Shown here one piece after another: positions 13,760 to 26,900 of a stretch of 64,000 nt of DNA. The notes under the pieces are model-generated. The model saw only the letters and a list, made by a program, of their open reading frames with translations, made no database searches and had not been told where the DNA came from. A program made the position numbers and the translations under genes. Numbering within the stretch: position 1 is the first letter of the stretch; the number at the start of each line of letters is the position of its first letter. Origin of the DNA: Capitella teleta (Eukaryota > Annelida > Polychaeta > Capitellidae). The DNA is taken from positions 38,803-102,802 of the forward strand of contig KB309672.1 in the NCBI GenBank assembly GCA_000328365.1, given 5' to 3'.

Positions 13760-16577
13760 CGCTGAATTGCTATACAACTGTTCTAATTTCACATTTGTTG
13801 CTTTTGGTTTCCATGAATTATATCGGTGTATAAATCTAGTGCATCACGTATACCTATATCTATTCGTTCATTTGACAAGATTTAGCATTAAATCAGAATA
13901 AGAAATATAATGTTAATAAAGACAAATCCGGCATGTAAATCGGATAAACTACTGATTTCAATACCTGCTTAAAAATTGATAAAATACAATTTATTTACGA
14001 ATTGCCTTTTTTTTTCTGGAAACAAATTATTCACGTTTAATGAAAACTTTGGGTCAAATCTTGGCCGGCTCTCAGCGGCTTGTCTGTTGACATACCTTGA
14101 TGGAGTCAACGTCAGTTAATTTTGTGTCATTCCTCCAATACTTGCAAATGCTGTTGTGCAGTTGGATATTCATAAAATTTTCAATAGCAAAATTATCACA
14201 CAACATAAAGTGAGAACAAAATATAAATAACTAAATCACACACTAAAGACGTATCAACATAAAGATCAGAAACAATACGCCAACAAATCTCAAGAAAGGC
14301 TAAAGCAGATCAGGAGCTGCACATAGATTAATGCAGATTCTCCACACTCTTGTCCAATTGCAATTTTGACTGGAAATAGTGCATGTGACGTCATAGTCTG
14401 ACGGCAGGAGCTCACATTCACACGCAGTTAGACCCCGAATACAGGTTCTAATTACATTCCACTGTCTGACATTGGACACGGCACAACGACGGAGGGGTCG
14501 GACCCCTGCGCTGCTTTAAAGAACACGTGATAATGGCCAAGCAGGAACCGGAAACGACAGCCCCGTTGGGTCACGCAGGGGTCATCCAATTAGAAACTGA
14601 TCTTTGGTGACATTTGTCGGTTTGCTGAATGACGAGAATTCTATCAGAAGGCTATAGAAGAGCTGTGCGCTTTGATCTTGCCTGCATGTTTCATGGTCAA
14701 TTATAGATAACAGCAAGTACATATATGCGTAAATATAGGATGTACAATTCCCAGGTCTCTGCAGTCCGTATTGCTTCTAGTTAGCGTATCATACAAATTT
14801 AACTTGGCGTTGATTCTTATCATTTTTTTATTATTTTAGATTACGTTTGAAATATTGAATTGTGTCAGTTACAGTGACATCACACTCGTAGCTTATATGT
14901 TGAGGTACTAAATACTAATGTAGTTCATTTTGTATATTTTCTTTTGATGCAGGCTATACTGAATGAGGATGAATGAATTTTAAACAGAAAGGAACCTAAC
15001 GGCTATGCATTCCTGTAAATGTGTCAGAAGTTATGCTTAATGGATTTAATTGTATTGCATAGAATATTGTATTATTCTTATTTAAGAAGGTGTAAATTTC
15101 TGGATAACAAGATTTACTTTCCACATTGAACAAAGATGCAGCATTTACATTTAGCCTTTTCTTGCATTCAATGTTGCCATAATTCATGATTCGTCGGCTG
15201 AAGAAACTTCTCTTCTGGTCTTATGGAAGGACTGGTCAACATACAATATGTATACAAGAATTTGCTGGTACAAAATTATGCATTTGATAATTGAACAATG
15301 ATCTCAGTCGCATTGCAACGAAAATGAACTCACTGAAGACATCTTTTGTTCCACTCATAAGACGCCATGAATTATAAAAGAAGAACGAATAGAAGAAAAA
15401 AACATGTATGCGGAGCTTTAATTATTAATATTTTAGAACAATGCGAGCGCACGTCATCCGATCAATCAGTCGGATTAGGGAATGAACATCATGAAGACAT
15501 TCGTAATGCATGATTTAGAAAATCAACTTCCATTTCATCAAATGCTTCAATTGGACTTTTCTCTTAGGATTGGTGCAAATTTAATGAAGGTCAGTTGGTC
15601 TGAAGGTTCTGCACCTGATATTGCAGCAATGTGTTGCATACGATCTTAGATGCATTACAATCTTAAGTCTAATTATGGGTCTTCCTCTTATTGGTTTCCT
15701 ACAAAGAAGGGCCAAATGAGACCATTTTCTCTCAATAAGTCAATTACCTTCAAGAAAGTTCCCTATGGACCTAATGCACATACATGTACATCATATGCAA
15801 ATTATTGGCTCTCCTACATAATGATAATGATTGTGATTGACAACCTCGATCATACTTTACGGCCAACAGAGATGCTTATAGTCGCATTAATTTATTCAAA
15901 ATTAACGTTTTACCAGAGTAATGATATGCCATGTATCTCTCAATGTTTCCAAGAAATACTGCAAGTATACCCAGACCGCAATAATTATTATGTTATGGAT
16001 AGCAGCGGAAATCAGGGAGGCCCGATCCCTCTCTGACGAGCAATGAAACGTTGTGAATCGCACGTGGTTTATGCTTGAAAGAGGCATTATGACCATCGAT
16101 ATGCTGCTTGAGCAGTTGAGCTGTATATGTATAGGATCAAATCATAAGGTCACTCGAGCTATTTATATTTATATAATGTAGGTTTAAGAGGTCACTATCG
16201 ATCTGAGGCATACCATTGATGCGCTGTTGTCCTCATTGAATCCAAAATGCACTTCTATCTCACAGCATAAATCAAGGCGGAAATTTCATTAGATAAAAAA
16301 AGCAATATGAATTAAAACCATGATCGTGTCCACTCAGTGTAATGATAATAATGTAATAATACAATGGAACCTTATTACTTGTATCTGTTAATTGTAATAG
16401 GCTAACTAATAGTCTGCAAATCGATCTCAACTAACAAAAATCCGCTAATTAGAATTTGGTAAACAAAAGATATTTGGTATATGCTTTGCAATTGAATTTT
16501 TTATATTGAATACTCCGTGATTAATTATATTTTGGGAAATAAAATAAAATCACAATCGAGTAAAAAAAATTCTTACG
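13760..16577. other. Intergenic, no gene seen
   Basis: AT-rich, with no reading frame showing domain or splice support. A 128-aa open frame at 15650-16036 has atypical composition and no recognisable motif. Both flanking genes point their 3' ends into this interval. Confidence 0.5.
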
Positions 16578-16709
16578 TTTATTTTATTTGCGACAATCAT
16601 TGAATTTTGAGGCAGTGAACAAGCCATCACTGTTTGGAATGTTTATCGCCACATCAATACATGCACAGTATTAGGCAGAGTTGCAACAATTACGAGAATG
16701 CAAAACTAT

Positions 16710-18623
16710 TCAAGGAGAAGCCGCCTTACGAAACCTCCTCAGTAGAACAATGTCTCTTATAGCATTCCTAATATCAGTATTCCCGGCTGCATACAAAATT
16801 GGATTCAGCATGGAGTTGACGTAGGCCATCCAGTAGGCATAAGCGTACACTTGGAAACTAACCAGCTCAGCATTAATCATAGAGATATCAAAAACAAAAT
16901 GGAATGGTGACCACGTGACCAAATACGTAAACAAAATGTAACTCAAACTGACAAAGATTCGTTTCTCTTGTGCTTTTTTAGCTCGATGTTTGTTTGTGTT
17001 GATGTTGCTGCATGGTTCAGTACTCGTAGAGGCTCCTGTGGTTGTGGAAGGCCTACTGGTTGACTCTTGCAGTTCTGTGCTTCGTGAAGAACTAGCTGTC
17101 TGTTTGCTGATTGGATTAACTTTTGGTTGAAATAAGGATCCACTTTTTCGCATTACAGACAAAACTTTGAAATAGCAGAATGCCATTATTAAACTCGGCA
17201 GGTGGTACCCAAACACCATCATTAACACCGAGAATAGTCTGTGGTGTTCTGGTGAATACATGCACTCTGAGTCAACTGAACCCCATTCAAGCCTGTCTTG
17301 GACGAATGGAGGAATCCATATGACTAAAACACAACACCTGAAAAACAATGGAGCAATAATTGTTCGTGCATCGTGCTGATTATCCACATTAAGTTTATTC
17401 AATATCATTGAAGCGTATTTTATTATTAATTCCGCATTATTAATAGCTATTATTATCATTAGTATTATTATAAATTTAAATCACTATCATTTACATAATT
17501 ATGCATTATATTCACCATCCATAATGTCTGGGAGTGTTATTAAGAGTATCGGAATTTTTAACACTTACCACACAATTCCGACTATGATGCATGTTTTTCT
17601 GTTGCTTGTGTTGAGTTTTCTGTAGTTGTTTGGCCAACAAGCTGCCCAGTATCTAGAAAACACCCCATCATGTTAGAAATACTTTATGTAGAGGAGAAGA
17701 AACATTAATTGTTTAGAGGGTTTTGCTTCGCTAAAAAGTATATAAAATATATCCGTAGGGGCTTAGTAAATCACATCATACAATGAGCCCGTCTTCATAA
17801 CTTCTTTTCTATAACCAAAATGGGGTTTTTAATTGTACACAATATCGTAACAATATGTGTACATGGTAACAAACTAACAATATATAAAAAATATATATAT
17901 AAATAAACAATCAATTATTATAGCCGAAAGAATGCGACCAACCTGTCAATGCTGATGGCAACCAAGAAGAAGATGCTGGCAAACGTCATCCCCCAATCGA
18001 CCAGGATCCAGAAGGCACAGGTGAATTTGTCGTATACCCACGACCCATTATACAGCTCCATTGCAAAGAAGGGCAGAGAAGTTGAAGCAACCGACACGTC
18101 AGTGATGGCCAAGTTCAAAATGTAAATATTGAAATTTACTCTAAGTAGTTTTCTGTGGTCAGAAATGAAAGCTATGATGACTAGACAGTTTCCTATGATG
18201 GCTATGATTCCTGTTAACCACAGTAACGTCACCAGAAACGCATACTTTGGTTGCTGTTCTGGCTGCTGTGTGATCGCAATGACGTTATGTGTGATACAAT
18301 CTGGTAGAATGGTACTCTGTGCATCCATCTGTAAAATAATAACCCAGTTTAATAACATTGATTGAATTATTCTGATAATTGTATATGCTTTACCGGGTAT
18401 TCGATTTTCTCACCGTTATAATTCAGCCTCCTCTTCGAAGTGCGCTGCGGTTGGAAAATGAAATCATTATAAAGCGGAATGGGCATGATAGCAGGAACAG
18501 CTTCAGGCGGATTTCTTTCTAGATATTTGAGGTCGTGCTCACCTGCATTATGCTTGATTTTGCACATAACAAAGACCATGAAAGGCTAGCCCAAGGACCA
18601 AGAAATATGAAGGCTGCTTCCAT
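16710..18623 (-). CDS. Aminergic (muscarinic-like) G protein-coupled receptor
   Basis: Four coding exons on the minus strand (18623-18543, 18328-17943, 17652-17569, 17337-16710) join in phase to give about 392 aa with seven hydrophobic segments. TM1 begins around residue 58. TM3 has the amine-binding Asp (about residue 138), exactly 17 residues before the Asp of DRY. The DRYW motif is itself split by an intron after the second base of the Arg codon. The third intracellular loop is long and Ser/Thr-rich (SSSRSTELQESTSRPSTTTG). TM6 has TWSP in place of CWxP, as muscarinic receptors do, and TM7 reads YWMAYVNSMLNPILY with the two muscarinic-type tyrosines. Muscarinic receptors have Tyr-Asn after TWTP; here it is Phe-His, so acetylcholine binding is not assured. 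A histamine H3-like or orphan amine receptor is the alternative. An upstream untranslated exon is implied by the acceptor (CCTACAG) 14 bases before the ATG. A polyadenylation signal lies at 16583-16578. Confidence 0.85.
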
Positions 18624-18639
18624 TGTCAGCTGAGCCTCT

Positions 18640-19548
18640 GTAGGAAATTAAAATAATTTTATACGTTTTTTTTTTCTTAGGTTGACATCGACATAAACAT
18701 TTCATATTTTTCTCAGTCACTCTTGAGATTCACTATTGTGGATGCAAGTTGACGACGGGTAGAGCAACCGACGCAACCTTTTCAACTTTCAATCTTTATG
18801 GAGCTGACAAAACCGTGCATTTGATCGTATTATCTTACTGAATTCAATGAGAAAAATTATAAGTGTGAAAGGAATAATATATTATTTGATTTTACATTAA
18901 AGTGATTAAACTCCACACATGAACGACGAGATGAACAGAGTTCTCTCTAAATCCAATTCAACTCTGGTGCGTAAAAGCTGATAAGGTCAGAACTGAAATA
19001 TTGTGCAATTTATGAAATATAAAACTAATATAAGTTAACAGTATAAAAACTAAGTAAACAGCTGTATATTGCATAGTCCTAATCACAGACCATGTTCATC
19101 CCACGGACTCCCGATACTTGAGCCTATCAAACCAACACAAACTTTGTGAAGTAGATAAGTTTTAATCACGTTTCGATGCCAATGTTAAACGTTAACGAAA
19201 TCATTTTTGGGGGGTTAAACATTCAGAGAAACTAGTGTGTTTTCATTTCATCTATTGCATTTAAAAACGCATTTTCAGCAATATCAAAAGAACATTCAAA
19301 TGCGCTGTTTTGATTGATACTCCTCATTCCATATTACTTTCATGTCATTGCAGATTCCCAATCCAAACCACTTTCACCAGATTAGGAGAACTTGTTAAGG
19401 AATTACATTGCTATCGCCGTATAATCTCTGATAGCTCTAATAATCTCTGTCAAGAGAAGTTTAGTATGACGAAACTCAGTGGTGTAAGTTATCAAATTTC
19501 ACCCATGGATAATACATGTTATTCTGCGAGTCTGATTTAAATTTGTAG
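18640..19548. other. Intergenic/upstream of receptor, no gene seen
   Basis: Probable upstream region of the receptor gene, including its undetermined first exon. No coding sequence or clear promoter was identified. Confidence 0.4.
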
Positions 19549-20530
19549 GTTAAAGGTCTAAGGTCAAGGTCACGCCGATTTTTCAAAGTTGCAAATTGAA
19601 TTGCGTCTAGCTCATTCATTAATTGAGCTAGCGTCTAGCAACATACATCAATCGATCCAATGCATTAATATGTACAACAATACATAGCACTATTACTGCT
19701 CTCAGATGCACCGTTCTTGTGTAATCTTGCATAATAGTTATTGAAATATATTTAAATACAAATATCTCGGTTGTTAAGCAGGTTGTGGCACTGAAATTTG
19801 CAGAGTATATTGCTAGTATAGTCATTTTATGTAATTATAAGTATAAATAAGGTAGCACCAAGGTCAAAGTCATTGTGGTAATTAAAGCATTTAATTGCAT
19901 AAATTGATGATTATTTCGAATTTCGTAAATTTTGTAACTTTTCTGAGTTGCATACATTGTGTGCTGTCGAGTCTTAGAAGGAAATGTGATAATTCCGAAT
20001 ATTTGTATGTTTTTGGTCGGGACACTTGGCACTTTCATCGCATGAATATTTCCATGAACAATGTTTGGTACTGAATATTTTTAATTCGCTCATGTCTGTC
20101 AATTAGAAAGTGGCGTTTATTATTGAAGCAAGTTATTTTGGATCAACAATAAAAGTTCTAAGGTCAAAGGTTTAAGGTCAAGGTTGCGGTGATTTTTCAA
20201 ATTTGAACATTTGATCGCCAATAACTCACTAACTAGTTATGCTAGCGACTTGTAACTGGCATTAAATGATTCAGTGCATCATTATGTGAAATAAAGCTTG
20301 GAAGTATTACTGCTCCTAGATGCACCGTTCGTGCACAATCTTGCATAATAGCAGTTATTACTTTTTCAAATGCCGATAACTCAATTGTTATGTAAGTTGT
20401 AGTCTTGGAATTCGCAGAGTATATGCCACACTTACGCCATATATGAAATCCTGATTTTAAATGAAGTTACTTGAAGTTCAAGGTCATTGCGTTAAATAAA
20501 GCATTAATTGCATAATTGATTAATTTATTT
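19549..20530 (+). repeat. Two diverged copies of a ~380-bp repeat with AGGTCA half-sites
   Basis: Copy 1 (about 19549-19925) and copy 2 (about 20155-20530) share the same ordered blocks: AAGGTCAAGGT..GATTTTTCAAA near the start, GATGCACCGTTC then AATCTTGCATAATAG in the middle, and GCAGAGTATAT then AAGGTCA and TTAATTGCATAA near the end. They lie about 606 bp apart in direct orientation. Each copy has clustered AGGTCA-type nuclear receptor half-sites at both ends. No coding potential is seen. They may be two members of a dispersed family or an old tandem duplication. Confidence 0.65.
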
Positions 20531-21482
20531 TAATTTGTTTGATTATCAAACTTTTATTGCAATACATTTGACCATATATGGAATATTATTTGACTCTCTG
20601 GTGGTATACTGCAATGATAATTGGTTTAGCTTCGTGCAATATAATAATTCCAATGAATATATCAATTATAATGGACTGAACCTAGCTGACTCCTGTAAGG
20701 GCCATAAATATGTCAACTTCTCTCAACATGCAGATTGAGGTAGTCCATCTGGCATATGAGAAGATGCTGCACAGCCAATGGGCTATGCTCGCCATAGTAT
20801 TAATAATCCTTGTAGTTGTTGGATTTCAATGGTTTTCATCATACATTAAATGATAATGTAAAGTCATGTCAGGTAGAAATGCATATTTAGCTCATTGATT
20901 GTTCAATCCTACTTTAAGATCATAAATTGATACATCTAGTTTGGCATCATGAACTAATATTGCTGCGATCACGTTCATGTTGCCTTCATCAATGTTCATC
21001 AATAGCTTAATTAAAAATTTTCCTTGGTCACATCTCTGATTGATTCTTGTCTTTTCTTGTTTTTTTTTTTTGTTTTTTTTTTTTTCAACTTTTGCATTCC
21101 GTGGCTGATAGACTGTAATACTTTATACTATATATAGCAAGTAAGCAACGTCAAGAGCCACCACGCATGCTTAATGAGTGCCTCTTTTAATTGGTACCTC
21201 ATAAGTAGTCATTAGCTGAGGCTCAATATCATTTGACTTTTATACTGCTGGGCGCTAGGTGTCACACTCCGTGGTAGCAAGCAGAATAGACACCTCTTCT
21301 GATTAACAGCCATTATATTTTTTTCCTTGTAATAGTTTGTGGAAATCGTTATCGGCTAGAGATACAGATTGATTAATTAATACGTTTTGCGAAAATCTAA
21401 CCAGTGATAAAAAGTGTATAATTTTATATTATGTTTCTACAATCCGTTATGCTAGCTAGCATCCATTCTTCGAGACTCAGTC
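20531..21482. other. Upstream region of the lectin gene
   Basis: Non-coding, AT-rich. A TATA-like run (TGTATAATTTTATATT, about 21414) lies some 65 bases upstream of the lectin gene ATG and is a candidate promoter element. A poly-T tract is at 21059-21085. Confidence 0.35.
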
Positions 21483-23900
21483 ATGAAACACAGCTCGATG
21501 AATTTGCTTGTGGTTATCTTCGTAATATTAGGTAGGCTCTTGCCTCTTATAAGCATTGTTTCCACTCTGCATTACACAGGACTCCAATCAGGCCTTCTGG
21601 CAGACCGTTGTCCAGTTTTGTGGACTGCCATCGGTGACCATTGCTACCAGTTATCTGAAAGTGACCATGTTGAAGTTGAAAAGGAAATCTGTCGAGCAAA
21701 GGGAGGCAAACTGGTTAGTTTGGACACGGAAGATGGAATAGTGAGTATCATAATATTTCGGCGTACATTCGATATTGAATCATTACACCTGGATAATAAG
21801 AATAGCTCGAATTGATTTTTAATCATGAGCATCATTTATTCGTAAATTAATATAACTGATACGAGAGATAAGAAAATGAACAGAATGTGCTTATATCACG
21901 TGGTTTTTTTCCGTGTTTTAGCTTCGTTCCCCTCCATACATTTTATATTTAATTCCATAGTTCTCTCCCTTTTTGTGTGTCTAATCACTCAAATGTACAG
22001 TGAGACCGTTTTGTTTCACACAATGGTATAATAATTATTTTTCGATGATATTGTAACGAATGTTGCTATTCCCTCTAAAGCTAGACACAATCCTTTTAAC
22101 TGTATTTTTATGTGTATCTCATAAAATTAGTGTATCATGATGATTGGAAAATCAAATGGAACGAATAATTGTTTATCTTTTGAAGGTTATTCACCAGAAA
22201 ATAATAGAAGCAGGGATTGCCCCTGTTAAATCAACTTTGGGAAAGCACACGAAACCATCAAAATACCTGTGTCAACGGCTTGCAAGTAAGTAGCTTTTCG
22301 ATGTGAGGAGGGTTGGCGTTATGAATCAATCGATAGGAATTGCTTCTTTTTAAATGAAGCAAAGTTAAATTGGGAAGACGCCAGAAATCACTGCTTGGAA
22401 CTGGGCGGAGATCTTGCTTCCGTACATGGACCCCATGAACAAAGAATTATTGAAGGTGACTGTTAAACACAAAAATAGGCGTAAATTAATTTGCAAATAC
22501 GTAATTCATAACTGAGGATTTAAATCGTAACTTGAGGGCAGGTTACCAGGACCGACTTGAGCAATCTCAATTTCTTGCTTGTGTTTGGTCGTAGAGGCTT
22601 TGAAGAATCGTGACTTCAAAATATGTATTTTAAAATTGAAACACAATAAAATTTGAATATTATAAATTTTTAGGAGATCAGGTGAACCACGAAATACAAC
22701 TTTTATTCACAGAATTGATGGAAACAGTCTTTGAATCATCTTGGTTGGGTGGAAACGAGATTGATCCGACATCTGGTTGGGCATGGAGTGATGGCTCGCC
22801 TTTTGGTTATGCCTACTGGCGTGAAGGTACGGCGGCTCAGTTGCTCAAAATTCCTATAATATGACCATGCAAACTTTATTGGACCTAACGTTTTGTATGT
22901 ACAGGTCAGCCTGACAATCATAATGAACCGGAGTTATGTATAGAGGCAGTGGTACATCGTGCAGGCGTTTGGAATGACCAGAGATGTTATTTAGGCGTAG
23001 TATCAACATGCAAGAAGCCAGGTGATGATTGCAAAATTTCTCCTTGAGGTATCTTTTTCCAATGAGGGTACTTGAAGAACTATTTGTATGAGATTTGCGT
23101 TTGAGCTCAAGCAATGATTCTTCATATTTGTACAGCAACATGCCGTCACGGAGAGGCATTACTCTCGGGCAAACATTACATCACGGACTGGGCATTCTAT
23201 GCAACAAGTTCCATGGAAGGTGATGAAGCTTACAGGAGCCGATTAAATTCAACATCTGAAAGTAGGTTTCACGCCAACTGATATGAAACGCATTTGATGA
23301 TATTAGTTTCAGACGGAGAGGGAGGCTGGACGCCTAAACGAGATGACGTCAACCCACATTTGTCATTCACCTTTAATTCTCCAGTAGAAGTGACCTCTGT
23401 TATAACCCAAGGTCACAGTTCACGTGAAGAATGGGTGACGCAGTACACAGTGTCTTACCATTATGATGACAATTTCCAGTGGATCCTTGATTCTCAAGGG
23501 AACATCATGGTGGGTGGACAACCAAGTAACACATTCATAATAGCTGAGTCGTCATAGGAATTTGATGGAAACACTGACCAAAATGGCAAAGTAGAGAATA
23601 CTTTGAGCGAAACAGGAATTCTTACCAAATCAATTCGCATTCACCCAGTTAAGCACCACGAAGCTGCGTCTATGAGGGTCGAGCTTTACGGTTGCTTGCA
23701 TGGTAAGTTCATCAGTCAGTTGGGAATCACGGGCAGTTTTATTTTATTTTTATGCAATTGGTATTAATTATTTATGCTGTGTGCTATTTTCCAAACTTGA
23801 ATTGAGCATATCAAAAATCTGAGCATATTGAACCTTTTACTCATACATATTTTATTACATTATATTGCGACACAAAAAGAGACTATGGTTGTATAATCAA

Positions 23901-23979
<79 letters not shown>

Positions 23980-26900
23980 TTGCTATTCCTACAATAGATC
24001 GAGGGTTGCAAGCAGAGCCTGTGATATCGGGTGAATTTTTTGTTCCCGACAAACGAATGACAGCCTCCAGCCAGTATGATGAGTACCATACACCAGATAG
24101 GGCTCGAATTGACACAGTCAAGGAGGGTGCATTCGGAGGAGGTTGGAGTCCATTTATGACAGACCAGGATCATCCATGGATTCAGGTTGGAAAACATCCA
24201 AAGCAAAATTATTACAGCGTTGTTTTCCTATTACTATCAGGTCGAATTTGATGCACTGATGACGTTGCAATTCATAAGAACGAGAGGAAGATCAGACACC
24301 CCATATTGGATTGATTCATACAGTATCCGCTTCAGTGAAGATGGTACTAATTGGTGGGCCTATCAAGAGCCCTACGGTACATTAAAGGTAAGCCAATGTC
24401 ATAAGATAGATAATATAAGATAAGATAAGGTAATTTATTGTTCGATTAAAAAGCAGAGAAAAACAACAACACATTTGAAACAAAACAGATAATCGAACAA
24501 ATGGTGCTCCAAGAACAAGCTTTTTTGACACCAAAAAAAATATGTGAAAAATAAAAATACATTGATAATAATTATGGAGTCTTTGCGTGAGGGTGCGAAA
24601 ACGATACTAAGAAACAAATAGTACAAGTGTATTTAAATTCAACCGTACAAGGCAAAACAAAATGCGAACCGAAAAACTTCACATAATATACCCTCTTAAT
24701 TTCACTATCACCAATATTGATACAAATTTTATCAGATATCTTTCGGTCATTAAGAGTAAAGAGCATATAGTTAGTTTTATTGATATTGAGGGATAATCTG
24801 TTCACTCTAAACCAAACATTCAGTGCATGAAGCTATGTGTTCATAGTGGCTTGTAGTCTATTGATATCACTATCGGCAACAAATATAGCGGTGTCATCCG
24901 CAAATAAAATAGGTTTGGTAGCATTGAGGGAACATTCAATATCGTTGATGTAAATTAGAAATAAGGGACCCAGAGTAGAATCTTGTGGAACTCCAATGTG
25001 AATATCGATCTAGCTCTGATGAGAAAATATCAAAGTACTTACCACGTTGGGATCTGTCGCTAAGGTAACTATTAAACGAAGAAAGGCCAATGCCCCGAAT
25101 ACCATAATGTTCCATCTTCCTCAGGAGGACTGCCCAATCAATTGTGTAAACGCCTTACGTGGGTTCAGAAAAAGTCCAATAACATGTTTTTGGTTTTTTT
25201 TTTTTTTTTTTTTTTCATCGAGGGTTTTGGAGATAAAATCAATAGAAGCTAGTAATGCCATTTCCGTTGACAGTCTTTTTCGAAAGCCAAACTGTTGATT
25301 ACCAAGAATGTTATTACTTGTGCAATAAGCGTATAGCTTATTGAAAACAAGTCTTTCAAACAATTTTGAAAATGAGGGCAGAACCGAGATTGGCCGGTAA
25401 TTGTTGAAGCATTTTCTCTTACCAGCCATATAGACGGGAGTTATGTTGGCGCATTTCATGGCCTTTGGTACAATTTCACAATGAAAGGAGATATTGAATA
25501 TATGTGTTAAGAAGTAAATATAGAATTGTTACTTTTACAACAATGGGGCTGATTTGATCATGTCCGCGAATACCAGTTTTCAATTTTATGATGGCACGAG
25601 AAACCTCTTCTTCACTGATCGGGTTAAGGTAGAAGCTATTGACATAGTTTCCGGGGAGGTTGTCAATAAGACTACTGGCAGTTGGTGGTATCTTAGAGGC
25701 GAGCTCAAGGCCTACGTTTACAAAGTAGTCATTAAAACAATCCGCAATTTAATTTTATCGGTTTCAATTTTGTCATTTATTAGGAAAGAAGTGCTGATAG
25801 TTGTTTTATTCGGGACATCGGTTATCCCTTTATTATGTTTAATGTTTTCACAATTGTCGAGAAATTGTTGGTCGTAGTAAGATAAGATGAGATTAACATT
25901 TAGTGCCCGAAGGGATGTGTTTGACCACAATAATTAATAGAAATGATTGACGAATGGATGAAAGTTCTCTTGAAGCGAGCTGTCCGAATCCCTGGAATCG
26001 GCAGTCTTCTTCCAGATGGTAGCAGCTTGTAGTGACGATTTAGTGGATGGCGCTGATCTTGCATGATCTTCTTAGCAAGTTTGATTGTTCTTATATTCAG
26101 TTCTTGTCCTGTGTAAGCTTTTCGTTCCATCTTTGCATTACAATGAGACTGGTGATGAGTATGATGAGTATGATGACTTGTAGCCTTGTTGCCACTGAGC
26201 AGCGCCAGAACTCGATTCAGGGACGAATTTAGTATTCAAATGTTCTTTGGTAGAAGAGAAATACATATTTTATAGCTTCTACTTCCAGAATTCGAATCTG
26301 ACGTGATAAATTCCCAATTTTATCCAAAAACAAAAAGAGAAATTTGAAATTGCGTCCTTCTCTTGTCACTGTGTAGTAAGATTTATTTGCAAAAATGACA
26401 ACATCTCTACAATGTTTTATACTTTTTATATTTAATTTCATTGGATACAGTTGGTTTGAAGTGAAAACATCTATACAACTTAATATTTGTGGCTATCGAA
26501 GTCTTAATGACCGGAGTTATCCAAGGCTTTGGTAGTCGCTTTGATTTCTTCCTACAGACTACAAGAAAGGAAAAATTATAGATGGATGTAATTTTACCTA
26601 AAAATAAGCAGTATGCCGTTTCAGCGTTATTGTCCAGCAGTACTGACTGCAGGTCTGTATCTAAGAGACGGCTACGGAAATCAGACAATGTATTCTCGTT
26701 AATTCGACGATAAGATGTGTTATTAGAGGAATGAGAGCCATCAGCGGGAGAAGCGGAAATAAAGATCGAAAATAGAGGTAAATGATCAGAAATATCAGAG
26801 TATAATATACCACTGAAGTGTTGATCGAACATCCCATCACAGAAGATGTTGTATCACTGTTGAGTAGGTCTATGTTAAAATCCCACATTGCATAACAAGG

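Noticed and set aside
15650-16036. 128-aa open frame
   Set aside because: No signal, domain or splice context; composition looks like chance AT-rich sequence.
23865-24206. Poly-Tyr and poly-Ile frames
   Set aside because: Translation of the (ATT)n microsatellite in an intron.
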